From the NCBI RefSeq assembly GCF_910592395.1, contig NC_088319.1, forward strand, positions 13,764,001 through 13,828,000: a stretch of DNA of 64,000 nt, read 5' to 3'. The position numbers were made by a program, and so were the translations under genes. This stretch comes from Lineus longissimus (Eukaryota > Nemertea > Pilidiophora > Heteronemertea > Lineidae). A model generated the notes under the pieces. It was not told where the DNA came from and searched no databases. It worked only from the letters and a program-made list of their open reading frames with translations. This document shows, one piece after another, positions 13,060 through 25,379 of this stretch (within the stretch, counting starts at the first letter, position 1; every line of letters begins with the position of its first letter).

Positions 13060-16000
13060 ACCATGATTATATCTGAACGGCACAATCGCGCGCAATGCTC
13101 TGTTTAATCGGAAATCTGTGCAATCTGGAACCTGACTAGACATATTGATTTCATGGACAGCGTGGGTTGTGAGTTGCTTGTTTAAAATATTCCAAGCGTA
13201 TCATTTTACCTTTTTTAAAAGTGTTTGATTCAGGTTATTGTGGAAAACATTTTATAAATTGCGCATAGTATGTTGTTGTCTTATACATGTATAATTTAAA
13301 TTTGAAAATTAACAATGTGTTTCAAAATCTTGTTGCCATTATCGACTCCCGGCAGTGGCGCTAGCAATGATTGGCTTTAGGCAGTTCCAATTCCTCGGTA
13401 TACACTATCGTCGAGCTTGTGGCTATGGCTATGGCCTGCCAAAGCGACATCCGAGGACGTCCTATTGAAATTTCTGTTTGTAGAGGTACTTCTCCAGCTA
13501 ACCCGCACTTAGCTATTACGACTGTAAGCTTACCCGTTTCCTGCTCGGTCTTGCAATACGGTATCTAGAAATAACTTTCAACAATGCATAACCTTCAAGA
13601 GAATCGCTTAGCAAAAGCCGCATTTACCTAACACCTTGCAGGCTTCTTATTGAAATGCCTTTGAAACCCAATGATCTACCGGTGTAATTCATGTTGGGAT
13701 TGTTTTCACACGTAGGAGGTGCAATAATGACTCAAAGATGGTGACTAAACTTTTAAAAGTCAATCTGGATAATTCCAAACATGCAGCAATGTCACCTATT
13801 AAACTGACGATGTTTTTTATCATGTTCAAGTATACTTGGCGTTCACTCTACATACATGTAGAATCCCGATGAAATTTTATGACGTATGGGATATCTCTTC
13901 CATTCCAATCGCATAGGATGTACGTGTGCGGCGGAACAGATGCCCAGATTTCAAAACATTCAGCAATATCGCGTGACAAATAAAATCTTAGCCTTACGCG
14001 CTTGGTAATGACTGGTCGATCTCTCAAATAACCGTTTTGAAAACTAATATACTCTATTGGTTACAATTCCTTTCACTTTAAGTTCCGGTTTTTTTCGCGT
14101 TCCCTCACGTATGCTGTGCAATACGGTGGTGTGATTTTAATTTCAATATCTACATAAAGGGTAATACAGTGTGGCTTTACAAACACTCCCTTCGTCGCTA
14201 TCTTTATTTAAGGTTTATGGCGTCAGATCCAACTGGAACCTGACGCTTGCTCTCCTCAGATTGTTTAGTTATTCCTTTCCGGCGGAGAGTTGCAGACATC
14301 CTGGTTAAGCCGATCCCCGTTGGCATGGTTGATGCAAATTTAATTCTAATAACGTTGAAAATCGAAGACACTTTCTATAGGGTAAAGATTCAAAGTATTT
14401 ATTGCGCGGATGTTAAATTCTATCTGACAACGTAGTTGCCTTTTATGGCCATCTTTTACCGCACTCAATTAAAATAAAACGGAAAGCCGTCCCCACATGT
14501 ATTTGCTTAACGTCATTGCTACATTGCATGATGGGAAGGGGTTTCAAATCCAGTGGGACACAAAACAATGTCATCACAAGACAACGTGTTGTAAAGTATC
14601 ATGTGCGCTTTCCACGCCTTGGTCCTAAAAGCGACATCGTACTAAAACAAACCGCAAAATATTCGCGTACAATACTTTTTTCGCGGACGTTGCAAATAAC
14701 CTCGATTAGGGAAAGTAAAAACCTCAAGAAGGTATCAGGAGTATTCTGTTGTTTCAGCAAAAACTCGTTAACACCGACAGACATTTTTTAGATACGATTC
14801 TTCGAGTCTCTTAATCCTCCTTCATCGTGGGCGCCGACTGTCTGTGAGTTTATGCTTTATGCTTTATATGACTGCGTTTTGATGTATTATAAACAGTTCT
14901 TTGTTCGCGTTCCCATTTCAAGACACCTATATACACCGCATTCCACCACGCCTACGTAGGTAAAAATTACCAGCCTTCTTTCTAGCTGCATCTAACATGT
15001 CTAAAGAAGAAAAAAACTGCTCTTCAGTGCACACTCACGCAGTAACTGCGACTTCCTTCAAGTGCTATACATAAAAAAACACCTACGGTTTATAGATGTG
15101 TTAGATGTTGGTAAACGCACAAGCGTCCATTGAAATATACACATATATCCCGGGCAGATTCATAAGCAGGGAGAAAAAGCAACGCGCGGCCAAGGCCGAC
15201 TTTCACAAGTGTACCGGCCGCTAATATGCATTGATGGACCAAAGTATTTGTCGATTACTACACTGTACTTTCTTCTTACTAGTATTAGAAACCTCGCGTT
15301 TGACTCCGCCTGTGTGTTTCTTTTGAAGTATTTTTTCAACGTCTGGACAACACGGAAAATTCCTGTTCAGATAAAGCGATGCGTCTTACCTCACTCACGC
15401 CACACCCGAGCATGAATATAGGCCTACGTGGATGTCTGTTCATACCGGGATGCCTGTTAAAGGACCGGTGATGGAGATTACTGTTAAGGTGCTAGCCATA
15501 GGCCTCTGCCTTTGCCAAAGCTGGCCAAAGCCGCACAAACCGAACCGCTAATCCATGGGTCATCAGGGCAAGTGCAATCCCCCCCCCCCCCCCACATGAG
15601 ACCACGTTTCGTGGGGGTCCTCAGGCCTTAGCCATCAAAGGCAAATGAACATAACGACGGAAAGTGTCTGTTCCAATTCGAGGAGACCTGTTTAGATCGA
15701 GAAAACCAAATAAAAATCTCGCTCTGCACGAGGATATTTCAGACACTGCTCTACACGTCATAAAAACTCGCAATGGTTTTTACCAGCGGATTTTATTCGT
15801 AATGATAATTTACGGAACTGCCTCCTTCGTCGCTTAAAAACAAATAATTGTCGCTGAAACACCTGTGAGCAATTCGTAAAGAGATAATGTGCATTTTGTA
15901 CAGATTGATCATGTAAAATTAAGCCCCACGTCACGTTTTTGTTCACTTTTCTTCCTATACTTAATCGTCAATTCTGGTGTTTAAGGCGATTGATTAATGA

Positions 16001-18200
16001 TGATAGATTACGAGCTAAAAGATAGATTTTACAATAAAAGTTCGGAAAACTCGTTAGGTCTTTTAATCTTTTGACTGAAGAGAACTAAAGACAGGTGCTG
16101 GACGTTAGGCCCTACATTTAAGCCTCGAGAACAAATGCTGATTAGTGTTGAAGTTGACTTAAGCGACATGGTGCGAGTAAATTACTACGCTGTTTGAGAT
16201 CGAACATGATAAAAGGTCGTCAACTGATGGACAAATGCCAGTACGCACGTTTGAATTTCGCTTTAAACAATGAGCGTCATAAGACTAATAGATATTATTG
16301 CTTGTGACACTATCGAAAAAATTATGATCATCAGCGTGTTACGAACTGAAAAGACCATCCACCAACTACATGTTAATGTGAATGTCTTTCAAGTTCGCCA
16401 AGACATGTAAACCAAACACGATGACACAATTTCATGATTAAGATGCCCCCGTCGCCGACAGCTCGTCAAATAAATATTGCTTTCTATAATCTATCGTATC
16501 AGCTATAATTCAAGTCTTCGAAAATTTTGTAATTTCCACTGGATAGGGTAACTTATCATTGCCTGTAAATTGCGTTTTCTTCGTATTATCTGCTTTTTTA
16601 TCAGACTATTCCTATTATTGAGTTGTTGGCAATGCTGTTAGCATTATTTGACGATGTGACAGTTTTGAAAAATCGTTTATTGTTTTCGTCCATGTCATGC
16701 GATGGCATAATAACGTTTTTCCGAAAAACCACTTTATTCCCCGAGTTGCACACTGTGTGTACAGGCCAGAAGATAATCACAAATGTAGGAAAAAAACAAA
16801 CCCTATTATATCAATTTTTAGGGTGTCTTTATTAGACGTAATTCACGCATGCGACCAATTTGGATATCGCATGCATTAGTCGTCATCTAAAAATGACTCT
16901 GTGTATCTGCGCGATTAGACATCTTTCAAGTCGCCGATAGGCGTTTCCACTATCATTCAGCACGTGGGCACTGCATTCGTTCACAGAAGGAATAGTTAAA
17001 ACATCAAATCCAATCCTATGAAAAAAACCAATTTCTTCAGTGCTCGGAATACGCAAAATGCATAATCTCGAGCGCTCTACAAAGCAACAACGCACTCGCT
17101 TAAAGACATTTGCAGTGCGAGAAAAGGCCACTTTTAGGCAATGATATGTGGTTTGATACAGGAGTCTAATCGTATGCACTGCTGTATCCAATTTTGCTAG
17201 CCCGAAGGACGCTTTTAATACTGTTTCTCGTAAATATTGTCTTCGCCGAATTCGCAACAACGGTGAGGCAGTAACAGTGTTCTGTGGATTAAATAAGGCA
17301 TTGAATGAATCTAGCAAGATGAGTGTCTACTGATTAATTTTTGGAAGTGCTCAGAACTTTCTTAGAACTGGCATGCAACATGACTAAAGTAGTGCATTAT
17401 GTTTAAGCTTACATGCCACTGCATTTCTACTTTCCTAAATACTAACACCGAACCCCCTTAACAGTTGCTTTTGCAAAGTATTAAGTTCCTCAGACGAGTG
17501 GTCTCGATTTCCACATACCTCGCAAAAAAACATGACTGATGATAAATGCGCACAATGAAATAGAGAAGGAGTTCAAGACAGGTATAGTTAGTCATAATAG
17601 CGATCATAAACAAAGTGACGAAAAGTAATCCCTCTGTTCTATATTCCAAAGAACATCTTCTATCACTTTTTGCGATTTTCAAGTGTGGCAGGGTCATCGA
17701 GTGATCATGGTTTCCCCGCCAAGAGTGTGAACTTCACAATGGTAGCCCCAGACGCAAGTCAAGGGGATCGGAGTATAAACCACCTCTCTTTGGGGGAGAA
17801 GATCGTTGTATTATTGTACAAATCAAGTTGTTTGATATTTCAAACCTGATCTGTTACATGAACATCGTGTGGTATATTTTGTGGATTTTTATCTCTGTTA
17901 GTTTTTCTCGATCGCAACGTTTCGAACTGATCTCCACGCAACCTCACATTTGTCGATCGGGGCGAAGAGATAAACAAACCCGAAGAAATTCCCTTCGGTG
18001 AAGTGCACCTTAAGTGCCACTTACACCTCATCTGCTTCTGATCCCGCGGCAAATGAAAGAAGAGGTAAATTCCCAATCATCCGGTCTGCAACTGTGAATC
18101 GATTCCATGAGGATCACCCGAAATTAAAGGCAAATCCGCCATTGATGACGTTGGCCAGTATTCTGCATCTCAGTCATAAGGTGTCACAACCTTAGAATGG
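13060..18200. other. Intergenic, no gene supported
   Basis: Nothing recognisable. A 144-codon minus-strand frame (16883-17317) has no family motif. A run of 15 C residues lies at 15579-15593. Confidence 0.45.
15579..15593. repeat. Homopolymer C tract (15 nt)
   Basis: Uninterrupted C run seen directly; prone to length error in sequencing. Confidence 0.9.
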
Positions 18201-18204
18201 AAAG

Positions 18205-19880
18205 TTCTCAAGTGCCATGCATGCAGACACATATATCAGGCTAGACAACCTTGGCGAACAAGACCTGTTCTCTGATGGGGTAGTTGATTTAAAGTCAGTT
18301 CGAAAATCAATCAACAGCTCTGATTTGATATCGTCAATATTCAGTATCTCGTATGTTTGTGCAAAAAATATATAAACTAGCCGGTTGATCTGGAGGCGCC
18401 TAAAAAAAACCTAGCTGACGAGTGATCGGTCTATAATGTGAAATAGACGCGCCAAAACAGGCACAATGGAGATCTGGAAACAATCTAAGAGTATTTGAAG
18501 TTAAAAAGCGGTTTGTACAGAGATGTTTGCATATCACTTAGGCAAAACAAACCTGTTGAACCTGGTCTGTGTTCGTTGATGTTGTTTAGGTAGGTAACAT
18601 ACAATAACAAGTCATGTCGGATTGGAAAGGTGGTATATTCATATTTTGCACGTGGTTAATATACAAAAGAATTTCGCGAGCCTGAACCTTAGAAAAAGGA
18701 ATGTGTCCAAGTGCCTGCCATACATACGTCTCGGGCTATAAACACGCCTGGCGACATTGCCTACCTTCATGGCGGCAGGTACATACAATCAGTCGAGGAA
18801 TTTGATTTAAGAGTGGTATCGTCAATATTTTGCCTCTCATGTGGTTGCTCAAAACAAATAGATCCGGAAAAGACGGTAAATTCGGGTGATTTGCACTGTG
18901 CACTATCACTGAGGCTAAACAAAATTCGTGCACCTGGCCTGGGGGTTGAGTATAGACAACAGTCAATAAATCGGCATTCCGATTTGAATAGGTGGTATCG
19001 GTAATATTTTGCAAATCATATGTTTGTATAAACATAACAAACGAATTTAAGTCCAAACCTAAAACACGATAAATTCCCAGGTGCCTACCATGAACTCGAG
19101 CTAAACAGCCATGGGGAAGACCTCTTCTGATGGTGGAGGTACGGAAGATTTGCTAGTGTGCAAACAAAAAAAAAGGTTTTTAGCTTTTGAAGAAAAAAAA
19201 ACGTTTTTCAGCCAACACTAATAGATGAATTGCAACACGGAGAAGTTTTTTAATGGAAATTTTTTGGCGTCGCCTGCTGTTAGATGTAAAAACTAGAAAT
19301 AGTTTGACCAACAGTAAATATATGTTAACGAACGGCGTACCCCTTGATGCGGTATGGTCAATATTTTGCACATCGTGGTTGTACAACAACAAAAAGGACC
19401 TGAATGAATGTAAAGTTAAAATGTGAGCAATATCTTACAGGGTATGAAGATATGGGAACAGGCGAAACTGTGTACAGTTCCTTAAAACATAGATACTTTT
19501 AAATAGACCTCCACAATATCTTACAGGCTAAACAAACATGACAAACCTAGTGAACCTGGTATCTGTTTATTTGATTATTGGGATGCAGGTCACTAAGGTA
19601 CGGGCACATGTACCATCACTCGGCAGTCCAATTTGAGTAGGTGGTGTTCGATACTTTACATGTAACCCCCGGTACACCAAAACCATTATATTGGAAAGCA
19701 ATAACGTTTGTTAAGTTGTGCAGAAAAAGACATTCTTGCCATTAGCAGCCTCCAAACTAACAGGCCTTGCGAACATGGTATATCACTTGTAAAGTGTTAA
19801 GGAACAGACAGTCGATCGGCTGCCCAATTTATTTTGCGCTGCCCATTACTACAATCGTGGACTTGTATTAAGTTTATAAG
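18205..19880. repeat. Degenerate satellite-like array
   Basis: Three landmark phrases recur in the same order: GTGCCTACCAT..., GGCTAAACAAAC (near 18238, 18540, 18912, 19100, 19524, 19757) and GGTGGTATCGTCAATATTTTGCA (near 18327, 18627, 18814, 18991, 19348, 19640). Spacing varies from about 180 to 420 nt, so units are strongly diverged and carry indels. No coding capacity. Confidence 0.7.
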
Positions 19881-20039
19881 GACGCTATAAGCTCTCTTTT
19901 GGAGATGAAAATGCGCTTAAAAACAGCCTATGAGACCGTAGCATGTCACGTCGGCATCAGCCACGAGCGAATCCCACTGATCCAATTTATAAACAAAGGC
20001 GACAACTAACGATGGATTCATCGCGGGAAGCGGGTTTCC

Positions 20040-21930
20040 TTGATGACTGTTGATTTCTTTAATTCGTAGAAAGGCTGCCAATTCATGCGTGCAGTGTATT
20101 GATTAAGAAAGCCAGGTGATTGTTGGAGGATGCATAGATTATAGCCTTGATTCCGTGGTCATTTCGCTGGTTGCAAATCTGCCAAACGTATTGCAATTTC
20201 ATATTAAAGGGGACTTCGCAAGATCGACGTTTCGTCCTTCATTTTACACTTTCTCGGGCGATGAAAATGAACCTTCTCATTTCCTGTTTATAGGTCCAGC
20301 GCCAGCTAGACTCGGCCTCATGAACATGTGGACATGACTTGATGGGTCATCAAGTGCTTTGGTACCTACTGAGGTACCGGAAGGGCATTGTATTGCACGT
20401 ACGAAGTTCGCTATAATCTAGAAAATGTAAAAATACATTGATCTGAGCGACGGCCAAGCGTAATTGGGACGGGGAAAAAATGTTAGATTATGGTGGACGT
20501 AATGGTCATTTTGTCGATATTGACTATTAATTTCCCTGTTGTATCATTCATCATTTCGATGGCTTGCAGAGTTCTGGTCCCAAATGCACAATACTTGTAA
20601 CCTAGATTGTTGCTAATGCGTGGTGATTCGGTAGATGGTGAGGGGGGCGTCAAAACGAATGTGTCTTGGTCGTGTGGTCATTTGTTGCTGAAACGCCCGC
20701 AAACGAAGGATTCTTGTTGCGATAGGCGATGGTTTTCATAGGCTGAAGTTGGTTACCTACATGTAGGTGAAAATATTTGGTCAACATTGGAGGTCGTCCC
20801 GTTGTTTCCCCATCCCTGAGTTCTATTCATAAACCTGGTAGAGGAATGTTACATGTTCAGTGGTTACGGCTGCGAAGTACCAAATATGACAGAAAGTATT
20901 TGTGTACCAAACCTTCCACTCCATCTGGGACACAAGAACCAGGGACATAGAGACTTGGACACATAGAATCTAGAATGATCGAACGTGGCCCATTTTGGTT
21001 TGGGGCACACATCCTTTTTGATTTTGGGACGATCACGTCACCCACCCAGAATATTGATGGCCAAAGGACACGGAAAAGTATCTAGTGGTCATATGTCTAC
21101 ATTGACAACATTCTAGTTTTCTGCTTACTCAGACTACAGTTCTATTTCAAGTAGATATCAAACATCTAAAGCTCGCCGTCGCAGGAAGCTGTCATTCCTA
21201 CAATCGAGAAGATCTAAGAATGTTGCCAACTCGTGCGTAAGCGTTGATTAGCGCTTGAAGAGGTTGTGTGGACGCTATAGACTGGGATGACAGTTATTTT
21301 GTATAGCGTCTGTCCTGGGTGATTGTCGATGGCATAAAAGGCTGAATGATTGGTTGAGATCACTGGCCCGTCTATTAAAGAAGAGATGTACGAGCAAATC
21401 GACTGCCAAGGTGGTTTTGACTGCAATGTTAGCGGTAGATTATGTTTGATTTCGTGGTCACTCTTGGAGCAGTTGTCTCTGTGTGTTTCATTTCTTTACA
21501 CATGTCCCCACTGTCTTGGCCCTGCGTACGGACTAATCTTTGGAACGGGACGATTCTACTGTTATAATGTTTTGTTTTGGAAGTTAAATAGCCCCGTACC
21601 ATCAATCAATGCACTGATCAGAGTACCTAATTGTGCCATTAACGCTAAAGGCATAATGAAACATACCCAAGGACGGTGTTCACAGACATTCATGTCCCTT
21701 AATCTGTGGCAGATTGCATTATCATAAAGTTGATGATAGTAGCGAAGTATATGTTGATCTCGTGGGTTTTTTCTCCCCGCTATTTTGGTAAACATGCACA
21801 TGGTTGTTCGCCTTGATTCATCTCGAAGATGTAAGAACGCGTTGATTAGAGGCGGCATGTGGTGATTGGAGACAACAGACGACGGGACTTGTGATTATCC
21901 TGGCCATTCTGTCTGCGTGGTCGGTGATCA
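20040..21930. repeat. Diverged dispersed repeats
   Basis: Related segments near 20047, 20560, 21190 and 21810 share phrases such as TTGCCAACTCGTGCGTAAGCG (or its variant GCTGCCAATTCATGCGTGCAG) followed by TTGATTA. Too diverged to define a unit with certainty. No gene seen. Confidence 0.4.
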
Positions 21931-23810
21931 ACTCACTCGAGGATCATTGACTTGCCAGTTGTAGCTCAAAGCAGCAACTTGACTGACTGATTTCGCGGTT
22001 AGAATTAATGGCAAATTTCCCAGTATTTTCAGTGGTTTAATTTTTGGCTACAATGGGTCAACTGCAAACGCCCGTAATACAAAAACAAAACGTCATATGG
22101 CTTTAAAAAAATTTCGGGACACTTTGTCTGCTCTCCGATAGTAAAAACCTCGTGTCGAAAGGACCTTCCGTTCCTGAATAAAAGCCGTCTTCACACAGAA
22201 AGGTCCATTTTCACTTTGGCACTGTCGGCTTCGACATTCGGCTGACAAATTAATAATTTTATACAAAATTAACGAACTTCGTGACAGCCATCCTCGCTAC
22301 CCCGTCCAGCCGGCTAATTTCCTGGAGGTTGTCACCGACCTAATTGGGTTCCAGCCATTTGTCACAATAAAACACGACAGCCAGCACATCCTAAGATACG
22401 CCTGTCACCTTGTTTCGTGATAACCAGATGTCGGACATAAGCCAGCTCTGGGAGAGCAGGAGCGAGGACATTTCATCTCCATCGACCTTTACATATATGA
22501 TATGTCCACTCACTGCGACACAGCTATTGCTACTGCAGAGCTTCTAGTCTTGACCATATCATCACCTGCGGGGTAACCATAATTTCCTTTCACTCGGTGA
22601 CCAGAATACCATCTGTTCGAAATAATCATATTGTCGTCCCGAGATCATACTCTGACTAAATTATTGTCCTTAAGATTCGATGAATTGAAATGAACGCAAA
22701 ATGCGTTATTGTGCTGGGTTTTTACAGCCTCAGCTTGCATCGATTACCTGTGACTAGTAAGCCTAATACGACAGATAAGACAAATGCACAATCACGAATC
22801 ATTTGGCCACGGGACACTCTATCCTGGGACATTTAAAACTGTTACACCGGGAATAGATTTCGACCGTTTCTGTCTTCTCTCCCGACAGCTCTCCCTGTTG
22901 CATTATTGTATCATGAGATCCAACTTCGGCGACACAAGGTTACTGTCTCCAGTCTACCAGCCTTGATTGCCGCAGGTTGATAGATACCCGACATGATTGG
23001 AAGACACAGGCAATAACCAGATTATTTGTGTGAATTTGGTATTACCTGCCAAGTTGTATCACATGAATTATTGGTCAGCCGCTGCCTCGGAGGTCATATT
23101 TTTACCACATCACGATCACAAACATCAGAGGCTGTAGCTAAGGCTATCGCTACCGTGCACAGAAGAGAACTGTACCCCACATCTAAAACAAACTCATTCC
23201 CGACGTTGGAGACCTTCAGCACGACATAAAAACCGTCCCTTTTAGTGCAGCAATCTAGCAGGAAGCCCTAAATGGCCTATAGCTTCCGAGACTCGCAGGT
23301 CAGCTGATGGGAACAGCTTTGTGGAAGAATAAGAGGTTTTCCTCCCAAAGTGATTGCCTACTATCGCGTTTGTTATGCCCAGCCGGTTGGGTCGTCATTC
23401 GTGAACGTAATGTCGATATTGGGTGCGAATGCATAGAATTTAAGCGGTACTGGAGTAATTGGGTGCCTTTGGATGAGGTTCATGATCGGGAGCTCGAGTT
23501 AAGTTCCCGGGCAAACAGTTAATTACTTCTCATTATTTATATATACATGTGTGTGTGGAACGAGGCTGGGGGCAAAACGACCCAACTACCCACTATTTAT
23601 ATATAGGATAATCTTTTGGAATTTAGGACATAGGCAACAACGTATATAGTATCAAAAACTCGGCAAGGAAACCTAGAAGACGGTGAAGTTATTAAAAATG
23701 TCTCCCTGGAAAAGAAGATGTTATGACCTATACTATAGTGACTTATTGAATGGTTCTTTAGAGAGAAGACCAAAACCCTCGATACAAAGATTAGAAACTC
23801 ATCGTTAGGA
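21931..23810. other. Intergenic, no gene seen
   Basis: Only short chance-length frames. No repeats that I could define. Confidence 0.4.
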
Positions 23811-23912
23811 ATTTCCGCAAATCCCCCGAAATCCCAACTTGGACGTCTATCTTATTGTATGTCATCATGATAACGATGTCGAACAATGGGATAGGCGTTC
23901 ACGTTGACGTTT
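23811..23912. mobile_element. Fold-back (hairpin) element, diverged copy
   Basis: Arms around 23829-23863 and 23879-23912 are imperfect inverted repeats, with the right arm reading GATAGGCGTTCACGTTGACG as in the 48.7-kb copy. The central loop matches the reverse complement of the loop in the other copy, so the two insertions are in opposite orientation. No coding capacity; MITE-like. Confidence 0.7.
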
Positions 23913-24156
23913 CCCTGCTAATACAATCCTTGTTCCCCGGAATACTCGATATATATCCCAGGACATGTTTCCCTCATACATCTGCGCAAACCCTTTAGCT
24001 TAAGTGGAGGAAAGACAAACTACCAACTTTTTATTCACGAAACCTCATACATATTTGTCTAAATACACCGCCCAATTTCGTTTTCATTGTCGGCTAGCCT
24101 TCCACAGCCGCGGCAATAAATGGAAATAGCCCGTGAGAGGAGGATATCCCTCACAG

Positions 24157-25375
24157 AGATTGTCCGCGTGCGTTGATCGTCAGACTCTTAAGTGGTGCTC
24201 GACGCAATCGAATGTTGTGATAGGTTTTATGAAGATTCACTTACTCTACATGTAGTTTCACTGTTCATTTTGGAGAGGCATTTTGTTGAAGACACCAACT
24301 TGTATAGTCTTCAGCTACCACTCCAAGGTGCAAGGCCGCCGCATTCGAACAACAGATTCTCCCATGGCATGGCCATCGTTCGCGGGCTTCCTCATTAGCA
24401 CAACTACCGCAATAATCGAAATAGTTTATATGGAGAATAACCGCCTTGGCGATCGTCCGTTTGCTCTGATCGCGGCAACTATCATTCCATCTGGTCGGAT
24501 TAGAATCGTCTTCGTGTGCTAATGGTCGGACTCTAAATGGTACTTGGCGTAATTGAGTGATGTGTGATAGTTTTTTTTCTGACACTGTTGTCGCAGGTCA
24601 AAGGAGATAGCATTCTGTGGGAGTAATGTCATATTCATTCCATTGGCAAAATTCAAAATGTTTAAATCATTCATCTACTTGGCAGATTTCAAACGATGGA
24701 TGGTATCAAGTCTTCATTCATGAATACTTGATGGTCTCCATTTCTTTGGCTTTATGGTATCTTTGGCTTTATTGCAAAAGTCTTGATTGTGTTCAAGCCT
24801 TTCGCATTATTCTAAAAGGTGATGATATATATTTTATTCCTAATTCAAAAGCTTGTCGTTATTCACGTCAATATCATCAACTTTTCTAATACTGTCAAAC
24901 GGATGGATACCTCCATCAATCTTTGAATACAGCCTGTTGGGTGCATAAGACATCATTTCCAATGCAATCTCCGGTCACCTGCGACGACAAAACTACACAC
25001 GTCAGGTAAACGAAACTCCTCCGGATCAGCCGGGGTCGCCTGGTCATGATAGGCGACCTGATTTTCTTTTTGTTACCTGTTTTTAAACCACATGAGTTCT
25101 CATGATTGATGAAAATGATCTTACTAGTGTTTTAGGCACCGATATAAAACACCATAACAATATGTGCAAACAACTTGCCTTTGATTGTAAAGCCCAGAAA
25201 TGATCAGAGGTATTCCTGTTGTTGATTGCCTGCCACTGGGTTTTTTTTATTCGCGCAGCAGGTCCAGCCATGGCATACCTTAGATCATAGAGACGACCTG
25301 GGGTGCTAATACCTTCAGTTTAAAGTGGTATTTGGCGTAATTGAGAAGTTATGTGAGAGAAAAGTGTGCTTTCTC
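24157..25375. repeat. Diverged direct repeats sharing a GGCGTAATTGAG core
   Basis: Segments near 24168, 24517 and 25300 share a pattern of GTGCTAAT, about 14 nt, then AAGTGGTATTTGGCGTAATT (or close variants) and TATGTGA. Spacing is irregular (about 350 and 780 nt). Noncoding. Confidence 0.45.
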
Positions 25376-25379
25376 GCTC

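Noticed and set aside
16883-17317. 144-codon minus-strand ORF
   Set aside because: No family motif or splice context; chance-length.
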